This document shows positions 1 to 7,421 of a DNA stretch of 20,639 bases, one piece after another. The notes under the pieces are model-generated. The model did not search any database, had not been told where the DNA came from, and saw nothing but the letters and a program-made list of their open reading frames with translations. This DNA is from CBDCWA01 sp046048295 (lineage in GTDB: Bacteria > Pseudomonadota > Alphaproteobacteria > Rhizobiales > Hyphomicrobiaceae), in contig JBJOGJ010000047.1 in the NCBI GenBank assembly GCA_046048295.1, positions 1 through 20,639 on the forward strand. The letters are read 5' to 3'. Every line of letters begins with the position of its first letter. Positions within the stretch are counted from its first letter, which is position 1. Both the position numbers and the translations under genes were made by a program.

Positions 1-39
1 CCTGTCAACAAAACAAATGAATTTGCGCATGGTTTTCTT

Positions 40-57
40 GTTCGAGCTGATTCGAAC
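40..57. promoter_or_regulatory. Inverted repeat in leader of the H1-like gene
   Basis: GTTCGA (40-45) and TCGAAC (52-57) form a perfect 6-bp inverted repeat around a 6-base centre, ending 20 bases before the ATG at 78. It could be an operator or a small hairpin in the 5' leader. The ribosome binding site (GAGGGAG, 64-70) follows it. I cannot tell which role it has, or whether it is chance. Confidence 0.3.
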
Positions 58-77
58 CTCACGAGGGAGAAAGAACC

Positions 78-362
78 ATGGCTAAAGCAGTGAAGAAGTC
101 GATTGTGAAGAAGGCTCCGGCGAAGAAGCCGGCTGCCAAGAAGGTCGCCCGCAAGGCCGTCGCCAAGAAGCCGGCTGCCAAGAAGGTCGTCCGCAAGGCT
201 GTTGCCAAGAAGCCGGCTGCCAAGAAGGCCGTCGCGAAGAAGCCGGCTGCTCGCAAGCCCGCAGTCCGGAAGCCTGCTGCCCGCAAGACGGTCCGCAAGG
301 CGGCTGCCGCTCGCAAGCCTGCCGCCAAGAAGGCTGCCAAGAAGGCTCGCCGAGCTGCGTAA
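78..362 (+). CDS. Histone H1-like Lys/Ala/Pro-rich DNA-binding protein
   Basis: The 94-residue product consists of 33 Ala, 30 Lys, 10 Val, 9 Arg and 8 Pro, plus one each of Met, Ser, Ile and Thr. It has no acidic and no aromatic residue. The body is built from AKKPAAKK-type units: two 14-residue repeats (PAAKKVARKAVAKK and PAAKKVVRKAVAKK) are followed by shorter PAAKK, PAARK and PAVRK units, mirrored in the DNA as a ~42-bp tandem repeat. Proteins of this kind resemble the C-terminal tail of eukaryotic histone H1 and the bacterial H1-like nucleoid proteins (family knowledge); sequence-independent DNA or RNA binding and compaction is inferred. The ATG follows GAGGGAG by 7 bases. It is monocistronic, with its own terminator at 446-487. 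Length probably varies among relatives through repeat slippage. Confidence 0.85.
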   Translation: MAKAVKKSIVKKAPAKKPAAKKVARKAVAKKPAAKKVVRKAVAKKPAAKKAVAKKPAARKPAVRKPAARKTVRKAAAARKPAAKKAAKKARRAA

Positions 363-374
363 CAAATCGGTTCA

Positions 375-402
375 GCGCCCCCTCCCGGGCAGGCGGGGGC
401 GC
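375..402 (+). other. GC-rich hairpin after the H1-like gene
   Basis: GCGCCCCC (375-382) pairs with GGGGGCGC (395-402) over a 12-base loop, 13 bases after the stop codon. No T-tract follows, so it is not a complete intrinsic terminator on its own. It may protect the 3' end of the mRNA. Confidence 0.35.
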
Positions 403-445
403 CGGTACCGAAGCGGTCAGGTCAACAATGGCCGCTGCTCTCACT

Positions 446-487
446 AAAGGCTGGAAGTCGCGAGATGCACTTCCGGCCTTTTGTTTT
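446..487 (+). terminator. Rho-independent terminator of the H1-like gene
   Basis: AAAGGCTGGAAGT (446-458) pairs with ACTTCCGGCCTTT (469-481) as a 13-bp stem with a single T.G wobble and a 10-base loop. The T-rich run TTTTGTTTTG follows. It lies 84 bases after the stop codon on the plus strand. On the minus strand the same stem could weakly terminate sdh transcription, but the following bases there are less T-rich. Confidence 0.7.
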
Positions 488-506
488 GGGGAGAGGGGAA
501 ATATAT

Positions 507-757
507 CGCTCACGGGCTATTCCGGCCTGCGGCCGGGCCCTCCGCGGGGGCGGCGCTCGCGCCGGGCCGCAGTCGCGGCCTGGGAGCACTACGCGCTCCC
601 AAAAAGCGCTCACGGGCTATTCCCGCCTGCGGCGGGCGCCTCCGCGGGGGCGGCGCTCCCGCCGGGCCGCAGTCGCGGCCTGGGGAGCACTGCGTGCTCC
701 CGAAAAACGCTCACGGGCTATTCCCGCCTGCGGCAAGGGCCCTCCGCGGGGGCGGCA
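507..757. repeat. 2.5-copy tandem array of a ~100-bp palindromic repeat
   Basis: Unit 1 spans 507-606, unit 2 607-707, and a partial unit 3 runs from 708 to about 757, where it meets the sdhB stop codon (760). Each unit begins CGCTCACGGGCTATTCC, continues through a G/C-rich imperfect palindrome (CTGCGG...CCGCAG), and in the full units ends with a hairpin, GGGAGCAC-N3-GYGCTCCC, and a short A run. The period is 100-101 bp. No protein-coding sense is apparent in any frame. It fills the space between the convergent H1-like gene and sdhB, where REP-like extragenic palindromes often sit; that comparison is inference. Confidence 0.8.
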
Positions 758-759
758 GC

Positions 760-1539
760 TCAAACGCGGCGCTGGACCATCAGCTTCTTGATCTCGGCAA
801 TGGCCTTGGCGGGGTTCAGGCCCTTCGGGCAAGCCTTTGCGCAATTCAGGATGGTATGACACCGATAGAGCCGGAAGGGGTCCTCCAGGTTATCCAGGCG
901 CTCGCCAGTGGCCTCGTCGCGGCTATCGTTGATCCAGCGATAGGCCTGTAGAAGGATGGCGGGGCCAAGATAGCGGTCGGAGTTCCACCAGTAACTCGGG
1001 CAGGAGGTGGAGCAGCAGGCGCACAGGATGCACTCATAGAGGCCATCGAGTTTCTCGCGATCCGGCCGGGACTGACGCCACTCCTTCGGCGGCGTCGGGG
1101 TCGTCGTCTTCAGCCACGGCTCGATGGAGCGATGCTGGGCGTAAAAGTTGGTCATGTCCGGAACCAAGTCCTTGACCACCTGCATGTGCGGCAGGGGATA
1201 GACCTTCACGGGACCCGAAATATCCTCGATCGCCTCGAGGCACGCCAAGCGGTTGGTGCCGTTGATGTTCATGGCGCAGGAGCCGCAGATGCCCTCGCGG
1301 CACGAGCGGCGGTATGTGAGAGTGGAATCGATCTCGTTCTTGATCTTGTTCAGACCGTCGAGGACCATCGGCCCGCATTCCTCGAGGTTGACCCAATAGG
1401 TGTCGAGACGCGGGTTGGCGTCGTCGTCCGGAGACCAGCGATAGACGCGAAACTCGCGCCATTTGCCCTTGCCCTGCGGTTTGTTCCAGGTCTTGCCCGA
1501 ACCGATCTTCGAGTTCCGCGGCAGCGTCAACTGAACCAT
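760..1539 (-). CDS. sdhB: Succinate dehydrogenase iron-sulfur subunit SdhB
   Basis: The 259-residue product is the electron-transfer subunit of complex II. It passes electrons from the SdhA flavin through three Fe-S clusters to the quinone site at the membrane. The [2Fe-2S] ligands are C80, C85, C88 and C100 in the motif CREGICGSC...C. The [4Fe-4S]/[3Fe-4S] ligands lie in CILCACCSTSC (170-180) and CHTILNCAKACPKG (C227, C233, C237). Length is normal for the family. I chose the ATG at 1539 because MVQLTLP matches usual N-termini and GGAGAGG lies upstream; the open frame extends to 1671 but that extension is unlike the family. It is the last gene of the sdh operon, separated from the upstream orf by 226 bases, so an internal promoter is possible. 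Confidence 0.96.
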   Translation of the reverse strand: MVQLTLPRNSKIGSGKTWNKPQGKGKWREFRVYRWSPDDDANPRLDTYWVNLEECGPMVLDGLNKIKNEIDSTLTYRRSCREGICGSCAMNINGTNRLACLEAIEDISGPVKVYPLPHMQVVKDLVPDMTNFYAQHRSIEPWLKTTTPTPPKEWRQSRPDREKLDGLYECILCACCSTSCPSYWWNSDRYLGPAILLQAYRWINDSRDEATGERLDNLEDPFRLYRCHTILNCAKACPKGLNPAKAIAEIKKLMVQRRV

Positions 1540-1672
1540 GTCCAGGCCATCCTCTCCGTACCCGACACCGACAGAGCGGGTCTCAATGCAGTGCGATTCG
1601 AGAAATTGCGGCAGCGACCATGACAGCGCCGCCAGGAATTGCGACAAGAGACATGAAAGCGGATTGGGCATA

Positions 1673-1678
1673 TGTCAA
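1673..1678 (-). promoter_or_regulatory. Possible -35 element of an internal sdhB promoter
   Basis: Reading the minus strand, a perfect TTGACA lies 133 bases before the sdhB ATG, inside the unusually long 226-base gap after the inserted orf. The expected -10 position (about 1650-1655) reads CATGTC, a poor match, so this is weak evidence for separate sdhB transcription. Confidence 0.2.
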
Positions 1679-1765
1679 CGGCGGCGCGCCAGACTATGAC
1701 CAGCTGCGGCAGACTGTCCTTGTTATATTCGCCTGCAGGAGGTCCGGCAGACGGGTGCTCGAAGA

Positions 1766-2368
1766 TCAGGCCGATGTCACCTGGCAGCCCTTGAGCTCGC
1801 GCACCAGCACGACGAGACGGTCGGAAATCTCGAGCGCGGTGCCCACCGTCACCTTCATCGTGGGACGCTTCGAAACCAGATCGTTCAATCGCTCCTGCTG
1901 CTCGCCGAAGCCGTAAAACAGCTCCTCGGGAGCGACGATCTCACCGTCCTCGATCGCCGACATGGTTGCGAAGCTGTTGTGGATCGCCAGCACGAGCATG
2001 CTGGCAATGTCGTTTGCGAGCTGCTGGTAGACCTTGGCCGTATCGGCATCGACCCTGGGGCCGTGGACGCCAAACTTCATCGGCAGGGTGCCATAGGCGC
2101 TCTCACCGGAAAACAGCTTCGGGGAGCGCTGCAGGCGGCGGAAAATCTCACGCAGTCCCAACGCACAGCTCTCGAGGTCGCGCAGGGCCATGGCGGCCTT
2201 CCGCTTGCCGCTCGGGCGTGGCGTCTCCTGGTCTTCGGCCGCCCAATTGATAGTGGCGATGGAGGCGATGGCGCCCAGTGCAGCCAGCGCAGACAAGACG
2301 ATTGCGAGCGGGTCCGGCGCGATACGATCGTCCGATTTATCGGCAGCCGGTTTCTGTTTGAGTGCCAC
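1766..2368 (-). CDS. Unrecognised one-TM protein inserted between sdhA and sdhB
   Basis: The product has 200 residues and I do not recognise the family. Residues 1-19 are polar. One hydrophobic segment (about 20-42, AIVLSALAALGAIASIATI) could be a membrane anchor or uncleaved signal. Residues 43-200 are soluble, mostly helical and rich in Leu, Ala and Glu, with no cofactor motif or catalytic signature that I can see. The start is GTG at 2368 with GAGG eight bases upstream. It lies 95 bases after sdhA and 226 before sdhB on the same strand. Third-position G/C bias resembles its neighbours, so it looks like a real gene. A link to complex II assembly or the membrane is only suggested by position. 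Confidence 0.75.
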   Translation of the reverse strand: MALKQKPAADKSDDRIAPDPLAIVLSALAALGAIASIATINWAAEDQETPRPSGKRKAAMALRDLESCALGLREIFRRLQRSPKLFSGESAYGTLPMKFGVHGPRVDADTAKVYQQLANDIASMLVLAIHNSFATMSAIEDGEIVAPEELFYGFGEQQERLNDLVSKRPTMKVTVGTALEISDRLVVLVRELKGCQVTSA

Positions 2369-2463
2369 AATCTGCCTCGCGATCCTGATGAAGGGCGCCG
2401 CGCTTCGCGCGACACCCCTCTCTCTAGGAGCGATTTGGCGACATAATCAACCGACGGGCGGGC

Positions 2464-4317
2464 TTAATACACGCGAGCTTTGGGCTCGATGTAACGGACC
2501 TCGTTGGTCATGGTGTAGGTATGCACCGGACGGTACTCGATGCGGACCTGCTTCGATGCCTCGTCGGTCCAGGTCAGGGTGTGCTTCATCCAATTGGTAT
2601 CGTCGCGATCCGGGAAATCCTCGCGCGCATGGGCGCCGCGGCTCTCCTGGCGGTTGGCGGCACCGGCCATCGTCGTGGCGGCCTGGACGATCAAATTGTC
2701 GTACTCGAGGGTCTCGATGAGGTCCGAGTTCCAGATCATCGAACGATCAGTGACGCGGATGTCCTCGGTCTGCCGCCATACCTCGGTAATGAGCTGCATC
2801 CCCTCGTCGAGGACCGGACCGTCGCGGAAGACAGCACAGTTGTTCTGCATCGTACGCTGCATGCGCATGCGCAGGTCGGCGGTCGGCGAGCCGCCTTTTG
2901 CATTGCGGAAGCGGTCGAGACGGGAGAGCGCAAGATCGGCAGCGTCCTTCGGGAGATCCTGGTGCGAACTGCCGCCTTCAATGGTCTCGGCGCAGCGAAG
3001 GCCGGCAGCGCGTCCGAAAACGATGAGGTCGATCAGGGAGTTGGAGCCAAGGCGGTTGGCACCGTGGACGGACACGCAAGCTGCCTCGCCAAGCGCCATC
3101 AGGCCAGGGACCACGGTGTCGGGGTCACCGTTCCGCAGCGTGACCACCTCGCCGTGATAGTTCGTCGGGATGCCGCCCATATTGTAGTGAACGGTCGGCA
3201 GGACCGGGATCGGCTGGCGGCGGAGGTCGACGCCGGCGAACACCTTCGCGCTCTCGGTGATGCCCGGCAGGCGCTCGGCCAGGATGCTCTCCGGTAGATG
3301 GTCAAGATGCAGGAAGATGTGATCCTTCTGGGGACCGACGCCTCGACCCTCGCGAATCTCGATGGTCATCGAGCGGGAGACGACATCGCGGGAGGCAAGG
3401 TCCTTGGCGTGCGGCGCATAGCGCTCCATGAAGCGCTCACCCTCGCTATTGGTGACGTAGCCGCCTTCGCCGCGCGCACCCTCGGTGATGAGCACGCCCG
3501 CACCATAGATCCCGGTGGGATGGAACTGGACGAACTCCATGTCCTGCAGGGGAAGACCGGCACGCAGCACCATGGCATTGCCGTCGCCGGTGCAGGTGTG
3601 GGCCGAAGTGCAGGAGAAGTACGCACGACCATAACCGCCCGTGGCAAGGACGGTCTTCTTGGCCTTGAAGCGATGAAGGGTGCCGTCCTCCATGCAGAGG
3701 GCGACGATGCCGCGGCAGACGCCGTCAGCATCCATCATCAGGTCGATTGCGAAGTACTCGATGAAGAAATCAGCCGCGTGGCGCAGCGACTGGCCATACA
3801 TCGTGTGGAGAAGCGCGTGACCGGTGCGGTCGGCGGCGGCGCAGGTGCGCTGAGCCGGCGGGCCCTCGCCGAATTCCGTCGTCATGCCACCGAAGGGCCG
3901 CTGGTAGATGCGGCCGTCCTCGGTGCGCGAAAAGGGCACGCCATAGTGCTCGAGCTCGAAAACGGCCTCGGGAGCATAGCGGCAGAGGTATTCGATGGCG
4001 TCCTGGTCGCCGAGCCAGTCGGCACCCTTGACGGTGTCATACATGTGCCAGCGCCAGTCGTCGGGGCCCATGTTGCCGAGCGCCGCTGCGACGCCGCCTT
4101 GAGCCGCAACGGTGTGCGAGCGGGTCGGGAACACCTTGGTGACACAGGCCGTCCGCAGGCCGGCCTGTGCGGCGCCCAAGGTGGCGCGGAGGCCAGAGCC
4201 GCCGGCACCGACCACGACCACGTCATAGGTATGATCGGTCATCGGGTAGGCCTTGCCGAGAACCGCCGGGGCGGCAACGCCAGAGCCATTCGCCTTCATG
4301 TTCGACTGTTCAGCCAT
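2464..4317 (-). CDS. sdhA: Succinate dehydrogenase flavoprotein subunit SdhA
   Basis: This 617-residue subunit oxidises succinate to fumarate on a covalently bound FAD on the cytoplasmic face of complex II. The dinucleotide-binding motif VVVGAGGSGLRA is at 34-45. The FAD-linking histidine is H68 in RSHTVAAQGG. Other signatures are the HANRLGSNSLIDLIVFGRAAG-type stretch and the C-terminal end YIEPKARVY. Length is typical, with a ~25-residue polar leader before GKAYPMTDHTYDVVV. I start at the ATG at 4317 (MAEQS), which follows TGAGG by 6 bases; an upstream in-frame start at 4335 would overlap sdhD and adds nothing conserved. It begins 7 bases after the sdhD stop. Confidence 0.97.
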   Translation of the reverse strand: MAEQSNMKANGSGVAAPAVLGKAYPMTDHTYDVVVVGAGGSGLRATLGAAQAGLRTACVTKVFPTRSHTVAAQGGVAAALGNMGPDDWRWHMYDTVKGADWLGDQDAIEYLCRYAPEAVFELEHYGVPFSRTEDGRIYQRPFGGMTTEFGEGPPAQRTCAAADRTGHALLHTMYGQSLRHAADFFIEYFAIDLMMDADGVCRGIVALCMEDGTLHRFKAKKTVLATGGYGRAYFSCTSAHTCTGDGNAMVLRAGLPLQDMEFVQFHPTGIYGAGVLITEGARGEGGYVTNSEGERFMERYAPHAKDLASRDVVSRSMTIEIREGRGVGPQKDHIFLHLDHLPESILAERLPGITESAKVFAGVDLRRQPIPVLPTVHYNMGGIPTNYHGEVVTLRNGDPDTVVPGLMALGEAACVSVHGANRLGSNSLIDLIVFGRAAGLRCAETIEGGSSHQDLPKDAADLALSRLDRFRNAKGGSPTADLRMRMQRTMQNNCAVFRDGPVLDEGMQLITEVWRQTEDIRVTDRSMIWNSDLIETLEYDNLIVQAATTMAGAANRQESRGAHAREDFPDRDDTNWMKHTLTWTDEASKQVRIEYRPVHTYTMTNEVRYIEPKARVY

Positions 4318-4324
4318 GATATCC

Positions 4325-4717
4325 TCAGGTCCCAAATGCCAGCTTCAGCACGGCGAATATCGAGGCGGCGCCGACGACGATCGCAAAGAACGTGTTGAGC
4401 ATCAAAAGTGCGATCTTGCTGCCTTCGCCGTGAATGTAGTCCTCGATGACGACCTGCATTCCAAGTCGCATATGGACCACACCGGAGAGCACGAACAGCA
4501 GCAGGAAGAGCGCGACGAGCGGGTTCGATAGCGTTGTCTTTACGGTCGAATGGTCGGCACCGATCATCGAGACCACGAGGCAGACAAACAACGGCATGAG
4601 TATGAGGTTGGAAACCGCCGTCAGGCGCTGACGCCAGAAGTGATCCGTCCCTTCCTTGGCGGACCCGAGGTGGCGAACGTTCTTCAGAGGCGTGCGCATA
4701 TTGTTGCCGGTCGTCAT
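4325..4717 (-). CDS. sdhD: Succinate dehydrogenase membrane anchor SdhD
   Basis: The 130-residue hydrophobic subunit is one of two complex II membrane anchors that hold heme b and the ubiquinone site. Three membrane segments are visible at roughly 35-53, 66-86 and 102-127. RQRLTAVSN (29-37) matches the conserved Arg-containing segment before helix 1. HMRLGMQVVIEDYIH (82-96) matches the quinone-site region: D93 and Y94 align with the E. coli SdhD Asp-Tyr pair. Its ATG overlaps the sdhC stop as ATGA, which suggests translational coupling, and it lies just before sdhA. Confidence 0.93.
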   Translation of the reverse strand: MTTGNNMRTPLKNVRHLGSAKEGTDHFWRQRLTAVSNLILMPLFVCLVVSMIGADHSTVKTTLSNPLVALFLLLFVLSGVVHMRLGMQVVIEDYIHGEGSKIALLMLNTFFAIVVGAASIFAVLKLAFGT

Positions 4718-5148
4718 GACGCAATCCTTTCGAGAACGCCGCGTTCAGTCAGGACATAAGCCCAGATGGCCACGGTTATGAGGATCGAGAGGATAATGGT
4801 GGCCCAGCTCAGTGCATTGACGGTCGACAGGGCGAAGCCGCGGCCGGTGTCCCAAATGAGATGGCGGATGCCGCCAAGTGCATGGTGCACCAGCGCCCAG
4901 GTATAACCGAACAGGATGACGAGGCCCGGCAGCGAGCTCAGGATGCCGCTCACATAGTTGTAATAGTCGGGCCCGGTGGCGGCTGCGACGAGCCACCATG
5001 CAACGATCAAAGTGCCGAAGTACAGGGCGGCTCCGGTGATGCGATGGACAATCGACATCATCATGTTGATGAGCGGCGCGTACACCTGCAGATGCGGCGA
5101 CAGAGGGCGGGGCTTGCCCGCCTTTCCGGTAGCGTTGGCCTCGGCCAT
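4714..5148 (-). CDS. sdhC: Succinate dehydrogenase cytochrome b556 subunit SdhC
   Basis: The 144-residue anchor subunit begins the sdh operon. RPLSPHLQVY (14-23) and SIVHRITG (32-39) are the family's N-terminal signatures. The motif HHALGGIRHLIWD (88-100) contains H89, which aligns with the heme b ligand His84 of E. coli SdhC. Three membrane helices are evident (about 38-58, 70-91 and 113-134). The ATG at 5148 follows GGGGGAG by seven bases; an in-frame TTG at 5163 lies within that ribosome binding site region and is less likely. The gene overlaps sdhD by ATGA. Confidence 0.94.
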   Translation of the reverse strand: MAEANATGKAGKPRPLSPHLQVYAPLINMMMSIVHRITGAALYFGTLIVAWWLVAAATGPDYYNYVSGILSSLPGLVILFGYTWALVHHALGGIRHLIWDTGRGFALSTVNALSWATIILSILITVAIWAYVLTERGVLERIAS

Positions 5149-5272
5149 GCCGTGCTCCCCCAAGTAGCCGGCCGAGGACCGGACCGGCTGTGCGACAGAA
5201 TGCGTGGAACTTCCGTGAAGAAGCCTCGATGCAAGATGGGCCGGGGCGTGACCCAGCCGTTATCCATTGGGC

Positions 5273-5301
5273 GTAATAACCTGCTCTTGCGCGGGGGGCA
5301 A
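5273..5301 (-). promoter_or_regulatory. Candidate promoter of the sdh operon
   Basis: In minus-strand sense, TTGCCC (5301-5296), a 17-base spacer and TATTAC (5278-5273) fit a sigma-70-type promoter. It lies in the 207-base gap between the FAD oxidoreductase stop and the sdhC start, about 125 bases before sdhC. The match is moderate and unsupported by mapping data. Confidence 0.3.
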
Positions 5302-5355
5302 TCGGCACGGGACGATTGCAGCTCCAAAGGTAGCGCGGAGAATGGACGCAGCCCT

Positions 5356-6336
5356 TCAGGTCAATGCGTCGACAATCGCCTTGCCCAGGCGGTTTCCGCT
5401 CTCGAACGCGTGCTCGGCGAGGCGACCGAGACACCAGTCGCCGGCGACGCCCACCATGTGCTCCTGCGAGAACAGATAGGTCTCGCCAAGCGAGGTATCG
5501 ACGAGGCCATGCCGCCAGAGATGGGCAACCATCTGTTTCGGGCGGACCGGCGGCAGGCTCAGGACATGGCTCACTTCGGCCCACAGCTCCTCAGCGACAG
5601 CCTCGGGCTCGAGATCCTCGGTCTCGCGGCTCCAGCTCTGGGCGGCGTGGACGACGATGTGCTCGCCGGGAAGGGAGCGGCCGGGCTTGGAATTGTTGCG
5701 CGAAACCCAGCGGACGATCTGCGACATGTCGGAATAGACGTCCTGGTCGGGGAGAACCTTCTCGTCGAGCCGAACCATAAGCGCCCAGCAGGAATTCATG
5801 CGGACGCGAGACAGGGGCTCGGCCAGGTCGTCGAGGCGACCGAGCAAGAGAGCGGCGGCTGGCGCCGGCACGGCTACGGCTACGGCTGCGAAGGGGCCGG
5901 CGCGGGTCTCATCCTCGAACCAGACGTACCAGCTACCCTCGGCGCGCTCAATGGTGTGTACTCGGCGCTCGAAGTGCATGCGCACGCTTTCGGCCAACGG
6001 GCGCACGACGGCCTGCATGCCAGGTAGCCCGACGTACCAGGGCGAACTTTGCTGGGGCTGCTCGTTCTGATCGCCGCCCTGCATCCTGGGGCGCCAGCGC
6101 TCAACATAGCCAGCGCCTTCCAATTCCTTGAGATAGCTTCTGAAGCGGTCGCCGCGGGCGGTGAGATACTGGGTACCATGATCGAAAGGGACCACACCCA
6201 GGCGAGCGGTGCCGATGCGGCCACCAACGGCCTTGGACTGCTCAAAGACCTCGACGTAGCAGCCGGCTCGGCGGAGCATGCGCGCGCAGGCCATACCAGC
6301 CAAACCTGCGCCGATTACTGCTACTCGCTGCGTCAC
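5356..6336 (-). CDS. Renalase-like FAD-dependent amine oxidase/oxidoreductase
   Basis: The 326-residue protein opens with a Rossmann FAD site, VAVIGAGLAGMACARMLRRAG (5-25), and the second FAD motif with E32 (VEVFEQ) followed by AVGGRIGTAR. FDHGTQYLTA (51-60) and the C-terminal VAGDWCLG...AFESGNRLGKAI complete the pattern of the renalase / NAD(P)-binding amine-oxidase-like group. The substrate cannot be read from the sequence; bacterial renalases oxidise isomeric dihydro-NAD(P), which is family knowledge only. The start is GTG at 6336, with a weak GAGAG upstream. It follows the CoA-ester lyase by 100 bases on the same strand and precedes sdhC, so it might be co-transcribed with either. Confidence 0.85.
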   Translation of the reverse strand: MTQRVAVIGAGLAGMACARMLRRAGCYVEVFEQSKAVGGRIGTARLGVVPFDHGTQYLTARGDRFRSYLKELEGAGYVERWRPRMQGGDQNEQPQQSSPWYVGLPGMQAVVRPLAESVRMHFERRVHTIERAEGSWYVWFEDETRAGPFAAVAVAVPAPAAALLLGRLDDLAEPLSRVRMNSCWALMVRLDEKVLPDQDVYSDMSQIVRWVSRNNSKPGRSLPGEHIVVHAAQSWSRETEDLEPEAVAEELWAEVSHVLSLPPVRPKQMVAHLWRHGLVDTSLGETYLFSQEHMVGVAGDWCLGRLAEHAFESGNRLGKAIVDALT

Positions 6337-6436
6337 CGCTTAATCTCTCACGGGCGTATTCTGGTTGTTATTGAGGTCGCCCTTACTTTCCCTCGATCGC
6401 TCAAAATAGGCCAAATCAATTAACAGAGAAGAAATA

Positions 6437-7303
6437 CTAATTTTGCGTGCCGCCTGCTCGCGAGAGAATTCGCTCCGCAACGTCCAGGTGCAAGCGCTCG
6501 ACCATGCGGCCTTCGATCTGTATCGCGCCGCTGCCAGAATTTTCCGGCCTTCGGAAGTGCTCGACAACCTGACGAGCCCATTGGATCTCCGATGGCGAGG
6601 GCGAAAAAATGTCGTTGGCGGTGTCGATCTGGCTTGGATGTATCAATGTCTTGCCGTCCATGCCCAGTCTGCGGCCATGCAGGCATTCGCGCCGGAAGCC
6701 GTCGAGATCCTTGAAATCGTTGTAGACACCATCGAGGACGTCAAGCCCATAGGCACGGGCAGCCGCCAGCGTGGAGGAGAACCAGTAGAGCGCCTGGCTG
6801 CGATCGGCATCGAGCTCGGCTCGGGTTTCCTTGACCAGATCGTTGGTACCCATGACGAGGCAGGAAAGACGGGTGCCGGGCGCCTCGGCCATGCGCGCGA
6901 TGTCAGCGATGGCCAGGATGGCGCGCGTGGTCTCGATCATCAACCACAGGGCAGGCTTGGCTGGCGAGGCGCCGATGAGCTCCGAGGCGCGGGCCACTTC
7001 TGCAACAGTGGTGACCTTTGGGAGCAGAATTGCGTCGGGACCAGCAGCGGCAAGACGCATGATGTCGTCGGCGCCCCAGGGCGTGTCCAGGCCGTTGCAG
7101 CGGGCGACGATCTCGCGGCTACCGTAGCCGCCGGCCGCAATGACCTCGGCGAGGCGCTCGCGGGCGGCCACCTTCTGCTCCGGGACGACGGCGTCCTCCA
7201 GATCGAAGACGATGGCGTCGGCGGGAAGCGACTTGCCCTTCTCGATGGCGCGCTCGTTGGTGGCCGGCATGTAGAGCACACTGCGGCGCGGACGATAGTG
7301 CAT
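6437..7303 (-). CDS. HpcH/HpaI-family CoA-ester lyase (malyl-CoA lyase / CitE-like)
   Basis: This 288-residue TIM-barrel enzyme belongs to the CitE/malyl-CoA lyase group. Motifs in order: RRSVLYMPATNERAI (6-20, CoA/phosphate binding), FDLEDAV (33-39), ARCNGLDTPWG (67-77) with the substrate-binding Arg68, LMIETTRAIL (121-130) with metal ligand Glu124, GTNDLVKETRA (152-162) with metal ligand Asp155, and KTLIHPSQID (218-227). It probably cleaves or forms a malyl-, methylmalyl- or citramalyl-CoA-type ester; the exact substrate is unknown. The ATG at 7303 follows GGAGG by 5 bases, so I prefer it to an upstream in-frame TTG at 7315. Its place near sdhCDAB fits use of C4/C5 acids, but this is inference. 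Confidence 0.9.
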   Translation of the reverse strand: MHYRPRRSVLYMPATNERAIEKGKSLPADAIVFDLEDAVVPEQKVAARERLAEVIAAGGYGSREIVARCNGLDTPWGADDIMRLAAAGPDAILLPKVTTVAEVARASELIGASPAKPALWLMIETTRAILAIADIARMAEAPGTRLSCLVMGTNDLVKETRAELDADRSQALYWFSSTLAAARAYGLDVLDGVYNDFKDLDGFRRECLHGRRLGMDGKTLIHPSQIDTANDIFSPSPSEIQWARQVVEHFRRPENSGSGAIQIEGRMVERLHLDVAERILSRAGGTQN

Positions 7304-7421
7304 GGCATCCTCCAAGATACACTTCGCTGCAGCCTAACCGCGCTGGCCAAGGTTTGCAGCGTATTTGTGCGCCGGCCCGCAAAGCGATACTGATGCGGGA
7401 AAACCGACAAGAGGGCCAACG

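Noticed and set aside
45..60. GGTTCGAATC on the minus strand, resembling a tRNA T-arm
   Set aside because: The flanking bases do not form the 5-bp T stem and no acceptor, D or anticodon stem can be built around it. It is explained by the GTTCGA/TCGAAC inverted repeat.
507..757. CRISPR array
   Set aside because: The repeat unit is ~100 bp, the copies are contiguous without unique spacers, and no cas gene is nearby.
1537..1671. Extended sdhB N-terminus starting upstream of 1539
   Set aside because: The extra 44 residues are not family-like and lack a supporting ribosome binding site; MVQLTLP at 1539 fits the family and its normal length.
3298..4398. 366-residue plus-strand open frame opposite sdhA
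   Set aside because: It is antisense to sdhA, with no ribosome binding site or recognisable motif.
4861..6027. 388-residue plus-strand open frame across sdhC and the FAD oxidoreductase
   Set aside because: It spans two real minus-strand genes and their promoter gap and has shadow-type composition.
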